Assembly: GCA_963585895.1 (NCBI GenBank)
Contig: OY757939.1
Coordinates: forward strand, 32,513,595-32,577,594
Direction of reading: 5' to 3'
Length of the DNA: 64,000 bases
Source of the DNA: Sepioteuthis lessoniana
Taxonomy: Eukaryota; Mollusca; Cephalopoda; Myopsida; Loliginidae
Part shown: positions 44,010 to 55,529 of the stretch, in pieces
How positions within the stretch are numbered: position 1 is the first letter of the stretch
Layout: every line of letters starts with the position of its first letter
Notes under the pieces: generated by a model
What the model was told of the DNA's origin: nothing
The model's database searches: none
The model's input: the letters and a program-made list of their open reading frames with translations, nothing else
Translations under genes and position numbers: made by a program

Positions 44010-44280
44010 ACTAAAAGAAAAAAAATCACTTTCTTGTTATCATTATAAATTTATTTCAGGTTGTTAAAACCTTCCTCAGATGAATAATTCAACATTTTTA
44101 TACAGATGTTTTCGTATTGCTTCCGTCGAGAGTGGGATTTGAAAAAAATTCCTTATTCTTATTTTTTTTAAAATTAAAATGATTTTTATTAGAATAATTT
44201 TTAATATATTTTATCATATTTTTTGATAAAGAAGAAAAATTTTCAAAAGTTAAAGATATATCTATTATTATTTTCCTTTT
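44010..44280 (-). mobile_element. Possible Penelope-like 3' fragment
   Basis: The minus strand is AT-rich with a lysine-rich frame, and then reaches the hammerhead-like core at 44054-44079. It lies in the same orientation as the Penelope-like element further right. Assignment rests mainly on the ribozyme-like motif. Confidence 0.4.
44054..44079 (-). ncRNA. Hammerhead ribozyme-like core
   Basis: The minus strand reads CTGAGGA, then a perfect 5-bp stem AGGTT-TTAAC-AACCT, then GAAA. This is a complete box 1 / stem II / box 2 arrangement (CUGANGA...GAAA). Stems I and III and the cleavage site were not resolved. Confidence 0.5.
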
Positions 44281-44283
44281 ATA

Positions 44284-44472
44284 TCATCATCATCATCATC
44301 ATCATGTCGTGCTGGTAGCACGGATATCCCTGACCCTCTCTCGCCACTTTTCCCAATCGTTCATCGCCTCTGGCAGGTCTTCTGGACTACATCCCGTATC
44401 CTCACACAGTTGCTGAAAGTATGTTCGTGCTGGTCGTCCTGCTTTTGCTCGGCCATGTGTGGGGGTCCAAAA
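44284..44472 (-). mobile_element. RTE-type LINE, short 3' end
   Basis: (ATC)n tail, then 'gctggtagcacggatatccc', 'tgaccctctctcgccac', 'catcccgtatcctcacacag' and 'ctcggccatgtgtgggggtc', close to the copies at 2461 and 15125. Truncated after 190 bp, where it meets (AT)n at 44477-44512. Confidence 0.85.
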
Positions 44473-44515
<43 letters not shown>

Positions 44516-44628
44516 CAGCGAGTGAGAAGTGAATTGAATCCAATAGAATGTATGTAGAAAAAGATAAAACGAAAGAAAAATATATGTTGTTATATTTGAC
44601 GATTTATTTTATCTATTGTGCCGACACG

Positions 44629-44740
44629 TTTCGACTTAAAAGTTTTTGTCTGAATACAAAAATATTTTATCAAATTTATTCTAAGTGTGAAAAGTAGTTA
44701 TTACAAATAAATTTTTGATTCAGTCGGAAGTCTTCATCAG
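44629..44740 (-). ncRNA. Degenerate hammerhead-like boxes in the Penelope terminal repeat
   Basis: The minus strand has CTGATGA at 44740-44734 with a poor stem II. At 44653-44629 it has an ACTTTTAAGT stem followed by CGAAACGTGTC. Together they look like decayed tandem hammerheads of a Penelope-type terminal repeat. Confidence 0.4.
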
Positions 44741-45353
44741 GGCCAATAGATGTTGTTATATGAAAATGAAATAATACAGGGTGATTTGTTTTAAATTGGT
44801 TACATCATGTGATAGAATTTTTTTGGAAAAAAAAATAGCGTTTTACAGTTTCAGAAACAGATTTATAACGTTCTATTATTTTGAATGTTTAGAGGGGGGG
44901 GCAATGTTTTGTGTGGATTTTGAAATCTTTTGGTATTATTTTTCCTAGAGGCGGTGATATTTTGAAAAAATCTTGTTGTTGTGGTATTGTGTTGTGGTTT
45001 GTCTCTGTCATGGATGAAAGCAAAAATGGTAGAGTTTTAAAAATCAAAAGTGTGGTTAGTTAGAATATCATGAGAAACTCAAGAGTTTGTTGTGTTACCA
45101 GTTTAAAAATCTTTTTTATGTTCTTAGATTCTTTGAACTAAATTTCTACTCGTATGTAAAATTTATTACAATTTCGGCAATGGATTTTGAAAATATCTGT
45201 TGGAGTTGTTCTTTAATATCTGCTAAATTATTTTTGTTGTGCGAGTTGTAGTGTTTATGCCTTAGTAATTTTTTTTCTCAATGAGAGTGGTTAGTGAGAT
45301 TTTGGGGTAATATTATGTCTTTTTATTGGGTTGATATCTGACCTAGGTTTGTT

Positions 45354-45931
45354 TGGTTTGGTTTGTTGGGTTTTATGGCATATCAACCTTTGTAGGTTAT
45401 TTAACGCCAAATCCATTTTTATGTAAATAATCTGTTCTATTTAAAACAATTCAGTTTAGCATAAGTACACAGTTTAATGGTCAAAAACATTTCCATTTCT
45501 AACTATTCAAGCAGTTGTATGTAACAATTCGGTTAAGTGTAAATACAGTTTTAATGTCGAAAAACAGTTCTATTTCAAATAATTCGGTTAAGCATTAGCA
45601 CGCAGTTTTAATGTAAGTACGGTTTAATTGTAAAAGTCATTTCTATTTCAAACTATTCAGTTTTACTCAAGCAATTCATTTTAGCATAAGTATGCTGTTA
45701 ATTCTATTTAACCCATAGATAGGACCCTTATCAGGTGTTACCACTCCGGGCCAGAGTGGATCTGGGAGCAATGGCAATGAAGGGGTACTCCGCATTCCCC
45801 AAAGCTCCAGCATTGCTGGAACCTCAACATCAGATTGTTTAGTGTCATATCCAGGAAACTCGGTAGAGGGGGGGTCTTACCCCTCTGCAGAGGTGCAGTC
45901 AGTGTATTCTACAGCCCCAGCTGACTGGGCA
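45354..45931 (-). mobile_element. Long composite repeat with 13-bp TSD
   Basis: Target-site duplication acctaggtttgtt at 45341-45353 and 45932-45944, within the Penelope-like element. Head, six or so internal units and tail are intact (578 bp). Confidence 0.95.
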
Positions 45932-46844
45932 ACCTAGGTTTGTTATTTTTATTATTATTGTAAGATGTACGGTCGTGAATGCTTTTGGTTTTTGATAGGG
46001 CGCAATGAATGAAAGTATCGTAGTTTGGAAAAAGAGTTTTTGATGGTTTTAAACTCTTTGTTTAGAAAATTTGGGGAGCAGATTTTCAGGTCTCTGAGGA
46101 AAAAACAATGAGAATGCCACTTTTTGTTTTATTTCTATGGTTCAAGTAAAAATGATGTAGACATTTTTGTTGTTTATCTTGTGGTAAACTTTGAATTTTA
46201 ACTTATTGTTGTTATTTATTAGTAAGATGTCCAAGAAAAGCAAGGAATTATTTTTCTCAAGATCATATGGGGAAATAATCCTTGGTTCAACTTGGTTGAG
46301 TTTGTGTGTGATGAAAGGAATATAATGTTCTTTGGAATAAATGATTAAAAGGTTGTCAATGTATCTAAAGTAGTGGATATCATTAGGTAGGAGGTGTTTG
46401 AAAGGTTGGGATTCCAAAAATTCTAGAAAAAGGCAAGCTATAATGCCATTTAAAGAAGATCCCATGGAAAGGCCAAATTTTTGTTGGTGGTATAAATCAC
46501 AATATTTGAAAAATAATGGTTGGTGCATAATTTAATTATCCTAATGAGTTTTGAGACAGATAAGGAGAGAGAATTTTTGATTTTTTCTGGGTGGAATTTC
46601 AGTTGGACGATACATTTTTTAACGGGTATGTTTGTATATAAGAATTGAATGTCAAGACTAGCAGTGAGTTTATTTTCCATACCTATGTTTTTTACTTTGT
46701 TGAGGAGGTCACCAGAAATTTTCAAATATGAAGGGCCAATTGTACCTAATAGAAAAGGTTTTGAATTCAAAGTTTTTCCTTCCTTGCCAGCCCACTTGAC
46801 TACAAGGAAAGGCAGGAATCCATATATTCTCCCTTCTGCTATCA

Positions 46845-46985
46845 GTAAATTGTAGAGCCGACTATTTTCTTCAGCCTTGGTAAGGCAACCAGTCAAGGAA
46901 AAGAAAAATCTCTGAATTCAAACCAGCTGTAAAATTGACATTCTGTCACATCCTGCCTGTGGTGCAGAGTTGGTTTAATACATAC
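46845..46985 (+). mobile_element. SINE type III, 3' part
   Basis: 'agccgactattttcttcagc', 'cttggtaaggcaaccagtca', 'attgacattctgtcacatcc', 'tgcctgtgg' match the second half of type III, followed by (CATA)n. It abuts the Penelope-like element. Confidence 0.65.
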
Positions 46986-47870
46986 ATACATACATTCTAG
47001 GCGAGACAGCACAGTTGCCCAATGATGTGAACAGAAAAGACAATTTCATGCCTTAAAAAGAATTTGAATTCGACTTATCAAGTCTATTTCATATGGAGAC
47101 AACTGTTTCACTATCTTTACTTCTAAACTTTTAATTTAACGAGAGATATATAGGAAAAAATGATAAAACAACAAACTTTCATGAACTTTGTATACTTTCC
47201 CTTAAAAGGATTTTGGTTAAAGATTGTTGACAACTGAATGTTCTTTTACTGAACGACAAACGTAAAAACCCAACCTGATGTGACACTATATACAGGCTTA
47301 GCTCTAAGTAAGAGCATATGTGTATGCGTACATGCAGGTATATGCATGTGCATTTAGGGGGCCTGAGACATATTTGCATAGGAATCACTGATTCTTCCTT
47401 GTTAATAATAAACGCATAAAAATGGTTCAACAACTTAAAAAAAATATTATAACATCTTTGAGAGTCTCCTGGAGTTTCGTTGTCTGCCTTTTGGAAATAG
47501 GAATGTTCTAGTAGGGGTAAAAGACAGACACAGGGGTCAGTCAGAGAAGAGACACGAACAGTACAGGGAAAAGTCAGAGGATATATACAACCAGAGCACA
47601 GATAGCTGGGACCACAGATACAGAGATGGACTGAGAAAAATACAGATACTGAAGAAATGAGGGGAGGCAGAACCAGAGAATCGAGAACAGGGATTGATAG
47701 ATGTGCAGATAGGCTAAGAAATTTTTTTAGTTTAGGGATTTCATTGCGAAGTGTCACATGAGCTTCTTTTCAAAAATATTTATTCAACTTTTTGTGTTTT
47801 CGCCTTGTTTCTTTCTTTGTGGAATCATTCCGGATATACATTTCAATTTGAAGAGAAAGCTAACACAATG
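46986..47870. other. Intergenic, nothing recognised
   Basis: A 192-codon minus frame (47179-47757) was examined. It has low-complexity Leu/Ser/Pro/Cys content and no family features, and is probably chance. Confidence 0.4.
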
Positions 47871-47877
47871 AGGAGTC

Positions 47878-48085
47878 AGACGATCATGCGGCCAAAGATT
47901 GTCATACGTGCCCGGAGACTTAGCAAAGGCTCTCATCGTTCACATAACACCTCGTGAGCCTATGACTAGCATAGTCCAGCAAGGCATGAGATTCGGTTTG
48001 TGTCCGACCTCCCCTAAATCTTCACTATAAAAAAAACCTTGTGTCAAATCCTGCCTGACGGGAGGCACAAATAATTATCATGAAA
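47878..48085 (+). mobile_element. SINE-like repeat, type IV, copy 1
   Basis: Landmarks 'catacgtgcccggag', 'cataacacctcgtgagccta', 'cgacctcccctaaatcttca' and 'tgtcaaatcctgcctgacgg', 'gaggcacaaataa' are shared in order with 48640-48860. Confidence 0.6.
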
Positions 48086-48244
48086 CTCGTCCACCAACCT
48101 GAACTCGAATGCCTTCGGTATTTGTGGCCTCTTTCATTGCATAAAATTGAATTGCAGCTCAAGTAAAGTGTTCTTCAATTTTCTTCTTTAAATGCAGATA
48201 TTAAGAATATTTATTCTTATTTGTTTAGACTTCTGAGATGAGAT

Positions 48245-48440
48245 TTGATACATGGCGCAGTGGATAAGAGGATTTGTATTAGAAAATGCTTGTGAGGGAA
48301 ATCTATGTGGAGGTTGCAGGGATCAATCCCAACAACTGGTAAGAATTACAATAATTTAACACTTGTACCCGGTCACAGTCTACCCTTGTGGTTTAAATAA
48401 AGATTTAATTCAAGATTCTGTGTGGACTCCTGAGTTTGGC
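48245..48440 (+). mobile_element. Possible tRNA-derived SINE, single copy
   Basis: atggcgcagtggataagagg (box A-like), 'gggatcaatcccaac' (box B-like) and 'acccggtcacagtctaccct' resemble a tRNA-headed SINE. No second copy seen. Confidence 0.4.
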
Positions 48441-48599
48441 ATGAAACACTTAAAGGAGAACATACCGGCTGAAATGTTGTCATTATAACAATAAAGATGA
48501 GGTCAATAGTCTGAATATTCTAAGAAATAATATCTATTCTGGTTTGTACATTTGTATAATGGTATTGAAGTGGATTAGTTTGGTTTCTATTGTTGGGAG

Positions 48600-48865
48600 C
48601 GGACTTTCTCGAAACCTATGTATGGCACTAGACCTTGCTGTCTAGTTCAAGCCATAACCCGGCATACGTGCCCGGACCCACATTTGGGTTCGTGAAACTG
48701 CTTGCCTCATCAGGCTCACATTGCACTAAATGAGCCGATGAACAGCATAGAACAGCAGGGTTCGAGTCTCGGCTCGTTCCCGACCTTCCCCTCCCCTTTA
48801 ATCGGCCTTTTGACCATGTGTCAAGTCGTGTCTGGTGGGAGGCAGCGACAAATAAACCGTATTTT
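48600..48865 (+). mobile_element. SINE-like repeat, type IV, copy 2
   Basis: 'cggcatacgtgcccggaccc', 'cctcatcaggctcac', 'cagggttcgagtctcggctc' (box B-like), 'gtcaagtcgtgtctggtggg' and 'aggcagcgacaaataa'. Better preserved than copy 1. Confidence 0.6.
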
Positions 48866-48871
48866 GATTAT

Positions 48872-49195
48872 ATATATGGTAATCCCATAATGCATTTTAA
48901 CCTCTTTTGTCCCTCATTTTTCAAATGGTAAAAACATGGTTTTCTTGTGTCTGTGCTTTAAACTTAATAGTTTAAAGAACAGACTTTGTCTCATCATTGA
49001 AACATAAGGCGGACATGGATTTGCTCATCAAAGGAAAATTTTTTGACCATTTTTGTACCCATTTCATATAATGCTCGTCAATCTTTTTTTTTTATCTGTT
49101 GTGTATTCTTGTTAATACTTTTTGCATGTTTATCATGTATGTATTAAATATTCCTATCTGTCTTTCCTTCTGTTTATTCAGTGGTTGTGTATCAT
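48872..49195 (+). repeat. Tandem segmental duplication, unit 1
   Basis: Shares with 49455-50045, in order: aatcccataatgcat, gaatggtaaaratgtggtt, 'ctttgaaacataag', 'catggatttgc', 'tgtattcttg', 'gtattaaatrttyctat' and ctttccttc..tattcagtg. Confidence 0.7.
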
Positions 49196-49425
49196 CCAAG
49201 TAAGACAAACAAGATGTGCTGCAGAAGTAAGGAAAAACTCAATAGTGACGTTCTCTTATAGACTTCTACACATTAACACGCTATCCAGCAAGGACTTACA
49301 TCAATAAGCTCTGCGCAGACAATGGTTGCAGTCTAGAGGACCTGATGGATGATAGAAGTGGATGGGGAAATGGAAAGTCCGGGATCTGTTCCATGTCTAG
49401 TTTTGTAAGGAGACAATAAATAATT
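49196..49425 (+). mobile_element. Degenerate RTE LINE 3' end
   Basis: 'catccaagtaagacaaacaa', 'gtgctgcagaagtaaggaaa', 'agtgacgttctcttatagac' and 'gaggacctgatggatgatag' match the RTE end. No open frame. Confidence 0.6.
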
Positions 49426-49454
49426 ATCTGCTATATTTAGTAGGTGTGTTCATT

Positions 49455-50045
49455 GGATACATGACAATCCCATAATGCATATTGACCTTTTTTTGTTCCT
49501 TGAATGGTAAAGATGTGGTTCTCTCGTCTATGTTCTTTAAACTATCAAGACATGCCTTTCATTTCTATTCGTGGAATAGACTGTCTCATCTCAGCTTTGA
49601 AACATAAGATCCTACATGGATTTGCCTCTCAAAGACGACAAGACTTTTTACCGATTTTGTAATCCTTTCATATACTGCTTATTCATAGAACATATGCACA
49701 TTTTATGTTGGGACATTTGTTTTTTTTCTTTAATGGCATATCAACGTTTGTAGGTTATTTAATGTCAAAGCCATCCTTTTAGAAGAACAACTGTGATATG
49801 ATGTAACCCATAGCTGGGAGGATAAGGGGATTCTTTTCTTTTACAAGGATATTAGTCCGAAAGTGAATGTAATAGCGTAACTGGAATTTGAACTCGCTTA
49901 CTTTAAGTCCAGAGTCCACCACTTTCACCATTATACCATGGGGACCTGTTGGTGTATTCTTGTATGTTTATTAAATAAGTATTAAATGTTTCTATGTGTG
50001 TAAATGAGCTTATCTTGACTTTCCTTCCATCTATTCAGTGTTAGT
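49455..50045 (+). repeat. Tandem segmental duplication, unit 2 with SINE
   Basis: Matches unit 1 over its length and contains a type I SINE (49718-49947) that unit 1 lacks, so the SINE inserted after the duplication. Confidence 0.7.
49718..49947 (-). mobile_element. tRNA-derived SINE, type I
   Basis: The minus strand reads 'tggtataatggtgaaagtgg', 'gagttcaaattccagttacg', and the tail 'ggctttgacattaaataacc', 'gttgatatgccattaaag'. Confidence 0.85.
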
Positions 50046-50300
50046 GGTTATTGTCTTAGGAAATGGACATAAAGACACAAGTTCAAATCATTGATGAGGC
50101 TGATTGCATTTTACATAGGGAAAAGTATGAATCCAATTATTGGGTAAGTAATAGGGTAGACTGAGTTTTTCTAGCCTTGTTTTGGCAGCCAATTTTGAGG
50201 GAAAACTCTGAATTCAAACCTCTTAAATGCTATTCAAAAATTGACATTATGTCACACCTGCCCATGCAGGAGAATTGGTAAATAGTACCAACCAACCAAA
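50046..50300 (+). mobile_element. tRNA-derived SINE, type III
   Basis: 'caagttcaaatcattgatga', 'ggctgattgcattttacata', 'gtagactgagtttttctagc', 'attgacattatgtcacacct', 'gcc'. It ends in accaaccaacc. The next composite repeat lies right behind it. Confidence 0.75.
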
Positions 50301-50312
50301 TACAATATTATT

Positions 50313-50798
50313 TTGTGCAGTCGGCTGGGGCTCTAGAATACACTGATTGCACCTCTGTATAGGAGTAAGACTCCCCAGAGTGTTATGGATATAACACTAA
50401 ACCATCTGGTGAGGTTCCAGTAATACTGGAGCTTTGGGAATGTGGAGTATCCCTTTATTGCCAAACCTCCCAGGTCCACTCTGGCCCGGAGTGGTAGTAC
50501 CTAAATAGGGTCCTACTTATGGGTCAAATAGAACTAAACTTCATACTTATACTAAACTGAACTGTTCAAAATAGAACTGTTTTGACATTTAACTGTGTGT
50601 AAACAAAAACTATACATATACTAAATTGTTTGAATTAGAACTGTTTAACTAAACTGAATAGCTTGAAATAGAAATGTTTTTGACAAACTGTGTACTTATC
50701 CTAAACTGAAGTGTTTGAAATAGAACTGTTTATTTGTATAAAAATGGATTTAGCATTAAATAACCCACAAAGGTTGATATGCCACAAAACCCAAACAA
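50313..50798 (+). mobile_element. Long composite repeat, complete with TSD
   Basis: Target-site duplication acaatattatt at 50302-50312 and 50799-50809. Head gcagtcggctggggctctag, about three internal units, tail 'ggatttagcattaaataacc', 'aggttgatatgccacaaaac'. 486 bp. Confidence 0.95.
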
Positions 50799-51409
50799 AC
50801 AATATTATTATAGTCATCATATCATTGATGTCAACTAGTCTATCTACCGTTATTGACTTTATTCTAAATGAGATACCAGTTTCATTGTACCAACAAGTTT
50901 TTTTTTTCTTAGGTATAGGCTGAACTAAGTTTACCATCAGTAAAATTTATAGGTTAAATAAGAACATAAAATGCTTTAAAGTACTAACCGTTTACTGTTT
51001 TTGTTGATAGATGGCATGTGCATAGTGTCAGCTGAGCTTTTAGAACTTTCAAAACAATGTCAGGTGATATTTGATAAAGTTAAATAATGTCTACCAAGCA
51101 TACTTATTTATATACATAATTATTTTATTATCAATGCTATTGTGTATCAGTAGTAGAGTTTTAGCATGTTTGGAATATCCAAGTAAACATGTTAAGCTAC
51201 ATCAAGGTCTAGACGACATTGTTTATTTACAGTATTGCCTTGATTTTGATTGTATTACAGTAGTTTTAAAACTAAGTGTTTCAATGTTTTCTTTTTCTGT
51301 CATTGGATGTTAAAGTATTTTTGTAGGCTAGCATAGCCAAAAGTTAGGGGTTGTTCATTATATACAACATGATTAAAAATTTTTTGTGGCAAAAAATTAG
51401 GGGTTGTTA

Positions 51410-51560
51410 ATTACTCGGGTATATGCCCTTGGAAAAAGCATGAACCTATCTGTTCTTCCCACAGGTATGGGTAAATGGTCGGGCAGACTGGATTCTTTAG
51501 CCTAAGTAAGGCAACTAGCATAGGAGAAGGAAAACTCAGAAGTTACATTTTACAAGAGAG
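51410..51560 (+). mobile_element. SINE type III fragment
   Basis: 'gcccttggaaaaagcatgaa', 'gcagactggattctttagcc' and 'taagtaaggcaactagcat'. Confidence 0.6.
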
Positions 51561-52765
51561 TATAGCTAGTGTAATTATTTTCTGAACCAAATATTACATT
51601 CTTATGCTTGTTCGATTAATTATGAGTGTTGGGTGGTGTCATCAGTTATGTATTTTAGCTGGATCATCGGAGGGTTTCGAGTCTTTCAACCCCCCCCCAT
51701 CAGCTCACCCCCACTTGGGATGATCACTTCCTGGTTCGCCTACTATGATACAACGCTAACAGCTAAATTTGCTTTCGTAAAGATTTGCCAATGTAGACCT
51801 TGGTTTCTGTGGACTTGATTGGCTATTGCTGTAGCCAACTAGTTTACTGAAAAGTTTTTTTTAAGCAAGTCAATGTAGCATTGACACTTTTTTTGGGGGT
51901 GGGGTGGGGAGCAGAGCTTGGATCGAGTCGAATAATAAAGATAGTTACACATTAAGTATTTACAAATCTAAATGGCCAATAATAAAACACTACACACTGG
52001 TTAAAATACCCCCACCTATATTAAAACTGTATTCTTGGGTTAGGTTAAAAACAAAAAAAACCCAATGGTTAAAAGTGTACTTATTTTATGAACCTAAAAT
52101 ATAAGAAAATGTGAAAGATCCAAAAGACTAACCATATTAAAGCATAAATAAAATAAAATCTATATAATTTTGTAGATTACTGAAATAACAGAAATTTTCT
52201 GGACAGGCAACCAATCTTTTAAAAAGGTACAATTTTTGCTCATGGATCAGGTTGCCTAAATACTAAATGACATTATATTTTATATATACATAAATAATAC
52301 TAAGGCTTGTGGGAGAGATACACTCTTCTATTTCTTTAAAGTGCACACTTATTCTGACATGGTAAAAGAACCTGAATATTGAAGTTAAAATTGTCCCCAC
52401 TTTGGTCCTCTGGAAACCACTATTTTCAACCAGCAAGAGAGGCTGTTGTATAATAATGAAGTTACTCATCATTAAAAATCCATATTAACCAAGATGATGC
52501 TGTGTAACCTCAGTGATTTCAAAATTGTATTACATTGCATGTTGTAGGTGATAAGTGATAGTTACTTATTGTTATCTGTTCCTGAGTAGTATTTGTCATG
52601 AATCATTTTTAATAACTGTTGACCTTGCACAATGATAGAAAGAAGTATACAAGCATCTTTAGATAATTAGTACCCTCTTTTGATCCTTCTTCAAGCTGTG
52701 TGGCTTCTTGGAGTTCTGCAGAAAAGTCTGTTACTCTCTCTGAATTTGGTAGAATTCTGACCCTT
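51561..52765. other. Intergenic, nothing recognised
   Basis: No exon or repeat family recognised. Confidence 0.4.
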
Positions 52766-52769
52766 AACC

Positions 52770-53852
52770 CTGTGACGGAACCCGTGATATGACCACCTCA
52801 GTTGATAGAAACACTTCTTCCTTGGAGCTTGGTGGAAAAATGACTGCGGTTTTCATCAAACTCATTTTATGATGTACCTGTCTTTGTTCTGTCAACTAAG
52901 ATGGATCACCTTGAGTTTTCACTATCGGAAGACAAAATATTTCCTTAGTTAATTTAGGTCAGCTGATCCAAATTCTGGCAACTTAATTCTCAGGTTTTGA
53001 CAGATTAAGAAATAAGAATTCTTACTAACAAAGCAAATACTTAAAGTATTAAGTTTTTCTTGTACCAATTTCATCTAAGGCTAGTTACCCGGACAATGTT
53101 GACTTATCATCATCTCAACTTAGAGAGTGAATCTGCCTATGTTTATACTTAATCTGGTTAGCTGCAAGTTTGAGCTTGATCCTTTCAAACTCTTCATTGG
53201 ATCAATTTAACAGAACCAATCAACCCTCTTCATGAGCTTCTTAATCCCTCTGATCTCATAACAGAAAAAGAGTATGCCTACCTAATGCTATACATGATAA
53301 TATTGTAAGCAATTGGTAACAGGAGGTGAATAAATAAGTTATAAAAAAACATCTGGCAGTCCAGAGAGAAACAAGTTGACAAAGTTCAAAATCTCATTGG
53401 ATAGAGAGGTGTAACAAGATGTTTGAAGCAACAGTTAAGCAAGTTTTGCCAAGATCACCAGACAATCAGCCATCCAAGTAGAATGGGAGCTGGCCAGATA
53501 ATGTCCCCAATATAAAGCTGGGTGTTCTTTGAACCCTATTTAAAGAAGATTGGCTTTTTGAGGAGTATATGAGGAGACCAGTGGTAAAAGGCGGACAGAG
53601 TGTTTGAACTTAAGATACCAGAAGAGCTGGTTCCTTTCAGAACTAAGAGTCTACCCGACACATTGTGTCCATTATCTATTTTCACATACTTTCATGAACT
53701 TGGAAACTGAACAGAGGGAATAAAACAACAAAGGTTCTAATACTTGAGCCAAGTGTTGTTTTTGTGTTTCTCACCCACCAGATAAACAACCATCACCATA
53801 CAGTTGTTGTCTGTGATTGGGGATCAAATGTGTCTCCTATCACATTAGTAGT
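52770..53852 (+). mobile_element. Candidate fossil solo LTR
   Basis: Starts tgtgacggaacccgtga and ends 'gtgtctcctatcaca' (TG...CA). Near the 3' side there is 'gggaataaaacaacaaagg', a polyadenylation-signal arrangement typical of LTRs. No target-site duplication or second LTR seen; family unknown. Confidence 0.4.
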
Positions 53853-54969
53853 AATAGTAATAGTACTTAAAAGTGGCCTGAAAAGATGGAGCATTAAGAA
53901 ATTATAATGCCCTGATTTTTGTACATTATCATAACACAAACACAAAACAATAACAGCAAGATTTTTGTTGCCAGAATCATGTTAGAATTTTCAATCCATT
54001 CTGAAACTTACTAATTTTGGGTTAAAGTATATACTCCAAGCATTATAATTTCTCAGAGAGAAAACTATCAAATACTAGAATACTTACTCATAACATAAAT
54101 TCTATAAATAATATGTGGCTTGATATTGAAATTATCTGCTCTTGTAAAGAAAAAGCATAAAAAAATTTAATGCTTCAACAATGAAAATTATAGACATTGT
54201 TACATGATATAGCAAAATCATGTGATGTGGGATATGAATTAAAGTCTTACTCAATGGCTAAATTAATTTTGTCCTAATTCTTATTGTTTGAATACTGATG
54301 AACAGAAAAAAAAAAAACGATAATAAAGATAAAAGTATGTAGATATTAAAAAACGCAGTTCTCCAAAAACACCCAAATTATTTCTCTATAGAATTAAGAA
54401 AACATGACATCAATTTTTTTTTTTTTGGTTGAAAACAGAAAATATTTATTTATTTGTTTTTGAAGTAAATTTTTAGTGATCAAAATTTACGCACTATGTA
54501 AAATAATCTGGTCACTTTTTTTCACCAGTAAAAATTGCCATAGAAAATGTGTAAAACATTAAAATGACTTCTTATATGATATAAGAATTACTTGTTCTTG
54601 TGATGAACAATAAAAATAAAGTAAATAAAATAAAATTAAAAAATATTAAAAGATATTTAAAAAATAATTTAAAAAAAAAAAAAATTTATTTTAAAAATCT
54701 GCTCAATTGCTTGGAAACAAAATTTAGCTCCTCAACTTTAAAAAAAATCTTTTTTTCTATAAGTTTAGAAAGCAAGAAAAAGAAAAATGACAAATCCAAA
54801 AGTAGTTTTCTCCTGTGCACATAGCAAAAAAAAAAAAAAAAAGAAAAAAAAAAAGAAATTTATTGGACAGCATTGACAATTCTTCTTCAGCAGTTTCAGC
54901 AGGAGAAAAGAAAAGAGAGAGAGAGAGGGTGGGGGCAATTAAAACACTTTGGTGAAAGCTAAGATAAAT

Positions 54970-55002
<33 letters not shown>

Positions 55003-55432
55003 ATAAGGGGAGTTGCAAGGAGAAGGGTTGAAATTTGTTCACAAACAAAATGGCTGTTAATTGAATGAGAAACAAATTTATTTGCTTCTCTTTGAAAATT
55101 TGAATGAAATTATATTTTGTTAGAAAGCTTTTATGAGAGAGAGAGAGAAAAAAAAAAGAAAAAAAGGAAAGTTTGCAAACAAAATTGTAATGAGAAAAAA
55201 CATTTTCTTTTGTATTTCACCAACCAATTTGGTATTTTGGAATTGAAATATATATCAAAACTTTTTTTCCGTGTTTTTCTCAGCTTTTATCATATATACA
55301 GTTGTTATTTTTGTTTATACACAAGTATGGCCATCAACCACAAAGTATGCCGCTATTGTGGAGGGGGGTGTTAAAGCTTGTCAGTTAAAAAAAAAAAAAG
55401 TTGCTTAAACATTTATGGACTTATGAATTGAG
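53853..55432. other. AT-rich intergenic DNA / GPD1 3' UTR
   Basis: Homopolymer-rich. The GPD1 3' UTR must lie in its right part (minus strand). 'ccaataaatttc' at about 54857 on the minus strand is one possible poly(A) signal. Nothing else recognised. Confidence 0.4.
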
Positions 55433-55529
55433 CTAATGGTGTTCCGGATGGTTCTTGAGATGGTCAATAAATGTAGCCACAGGATATTCGCCCTGGCACA
55501 TGCGATGGATGGAAGTAAACAATGGAAAC
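55433..55529 (-). CDS. GPD1: GPD1 last exon
   Basis: Acceptor ttttttttacag. Reads (E)[19 protein letters not shown], then [12 protein letters not shown] and TAG at 55435-55433. Enters with one base, matching the previous exon's two-base end. Confidence 0.92.

Larger units (their letters stand above)
44570..46820 (-). mobile_element. Penelope-like element (broken), interrupted by a composite repeat
   Basis: The minus strand carries, from the right, reverse transcriptase motifs typical of Penelope-like elements: SLDIQFLYTNIPVKKC (~46610-46660), FGLSMGSSLNGIIACLFLEF (~46420-46480) and HYFRYIDN (~46360). 'FIHCAL' follows near 46010, and then a GIY-YIG endonuclease-like segment IFKIHCRNCNKFYI (~45155-45197). 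The downstream end (44629-44740) has hammerhead-like boxes, as in the terminal repeats of these elements. The composite repeat 45354-45931 sits inside. It is broken in several places. Confidence 0.8.

Noticed and set aside
47179-47757. 192-codon open frame on the minus strand
   Set aside because: Low-complexity Leu/Ser/Pro/Cys composition, no domain signature, no splice context; consistent with a chance frame.
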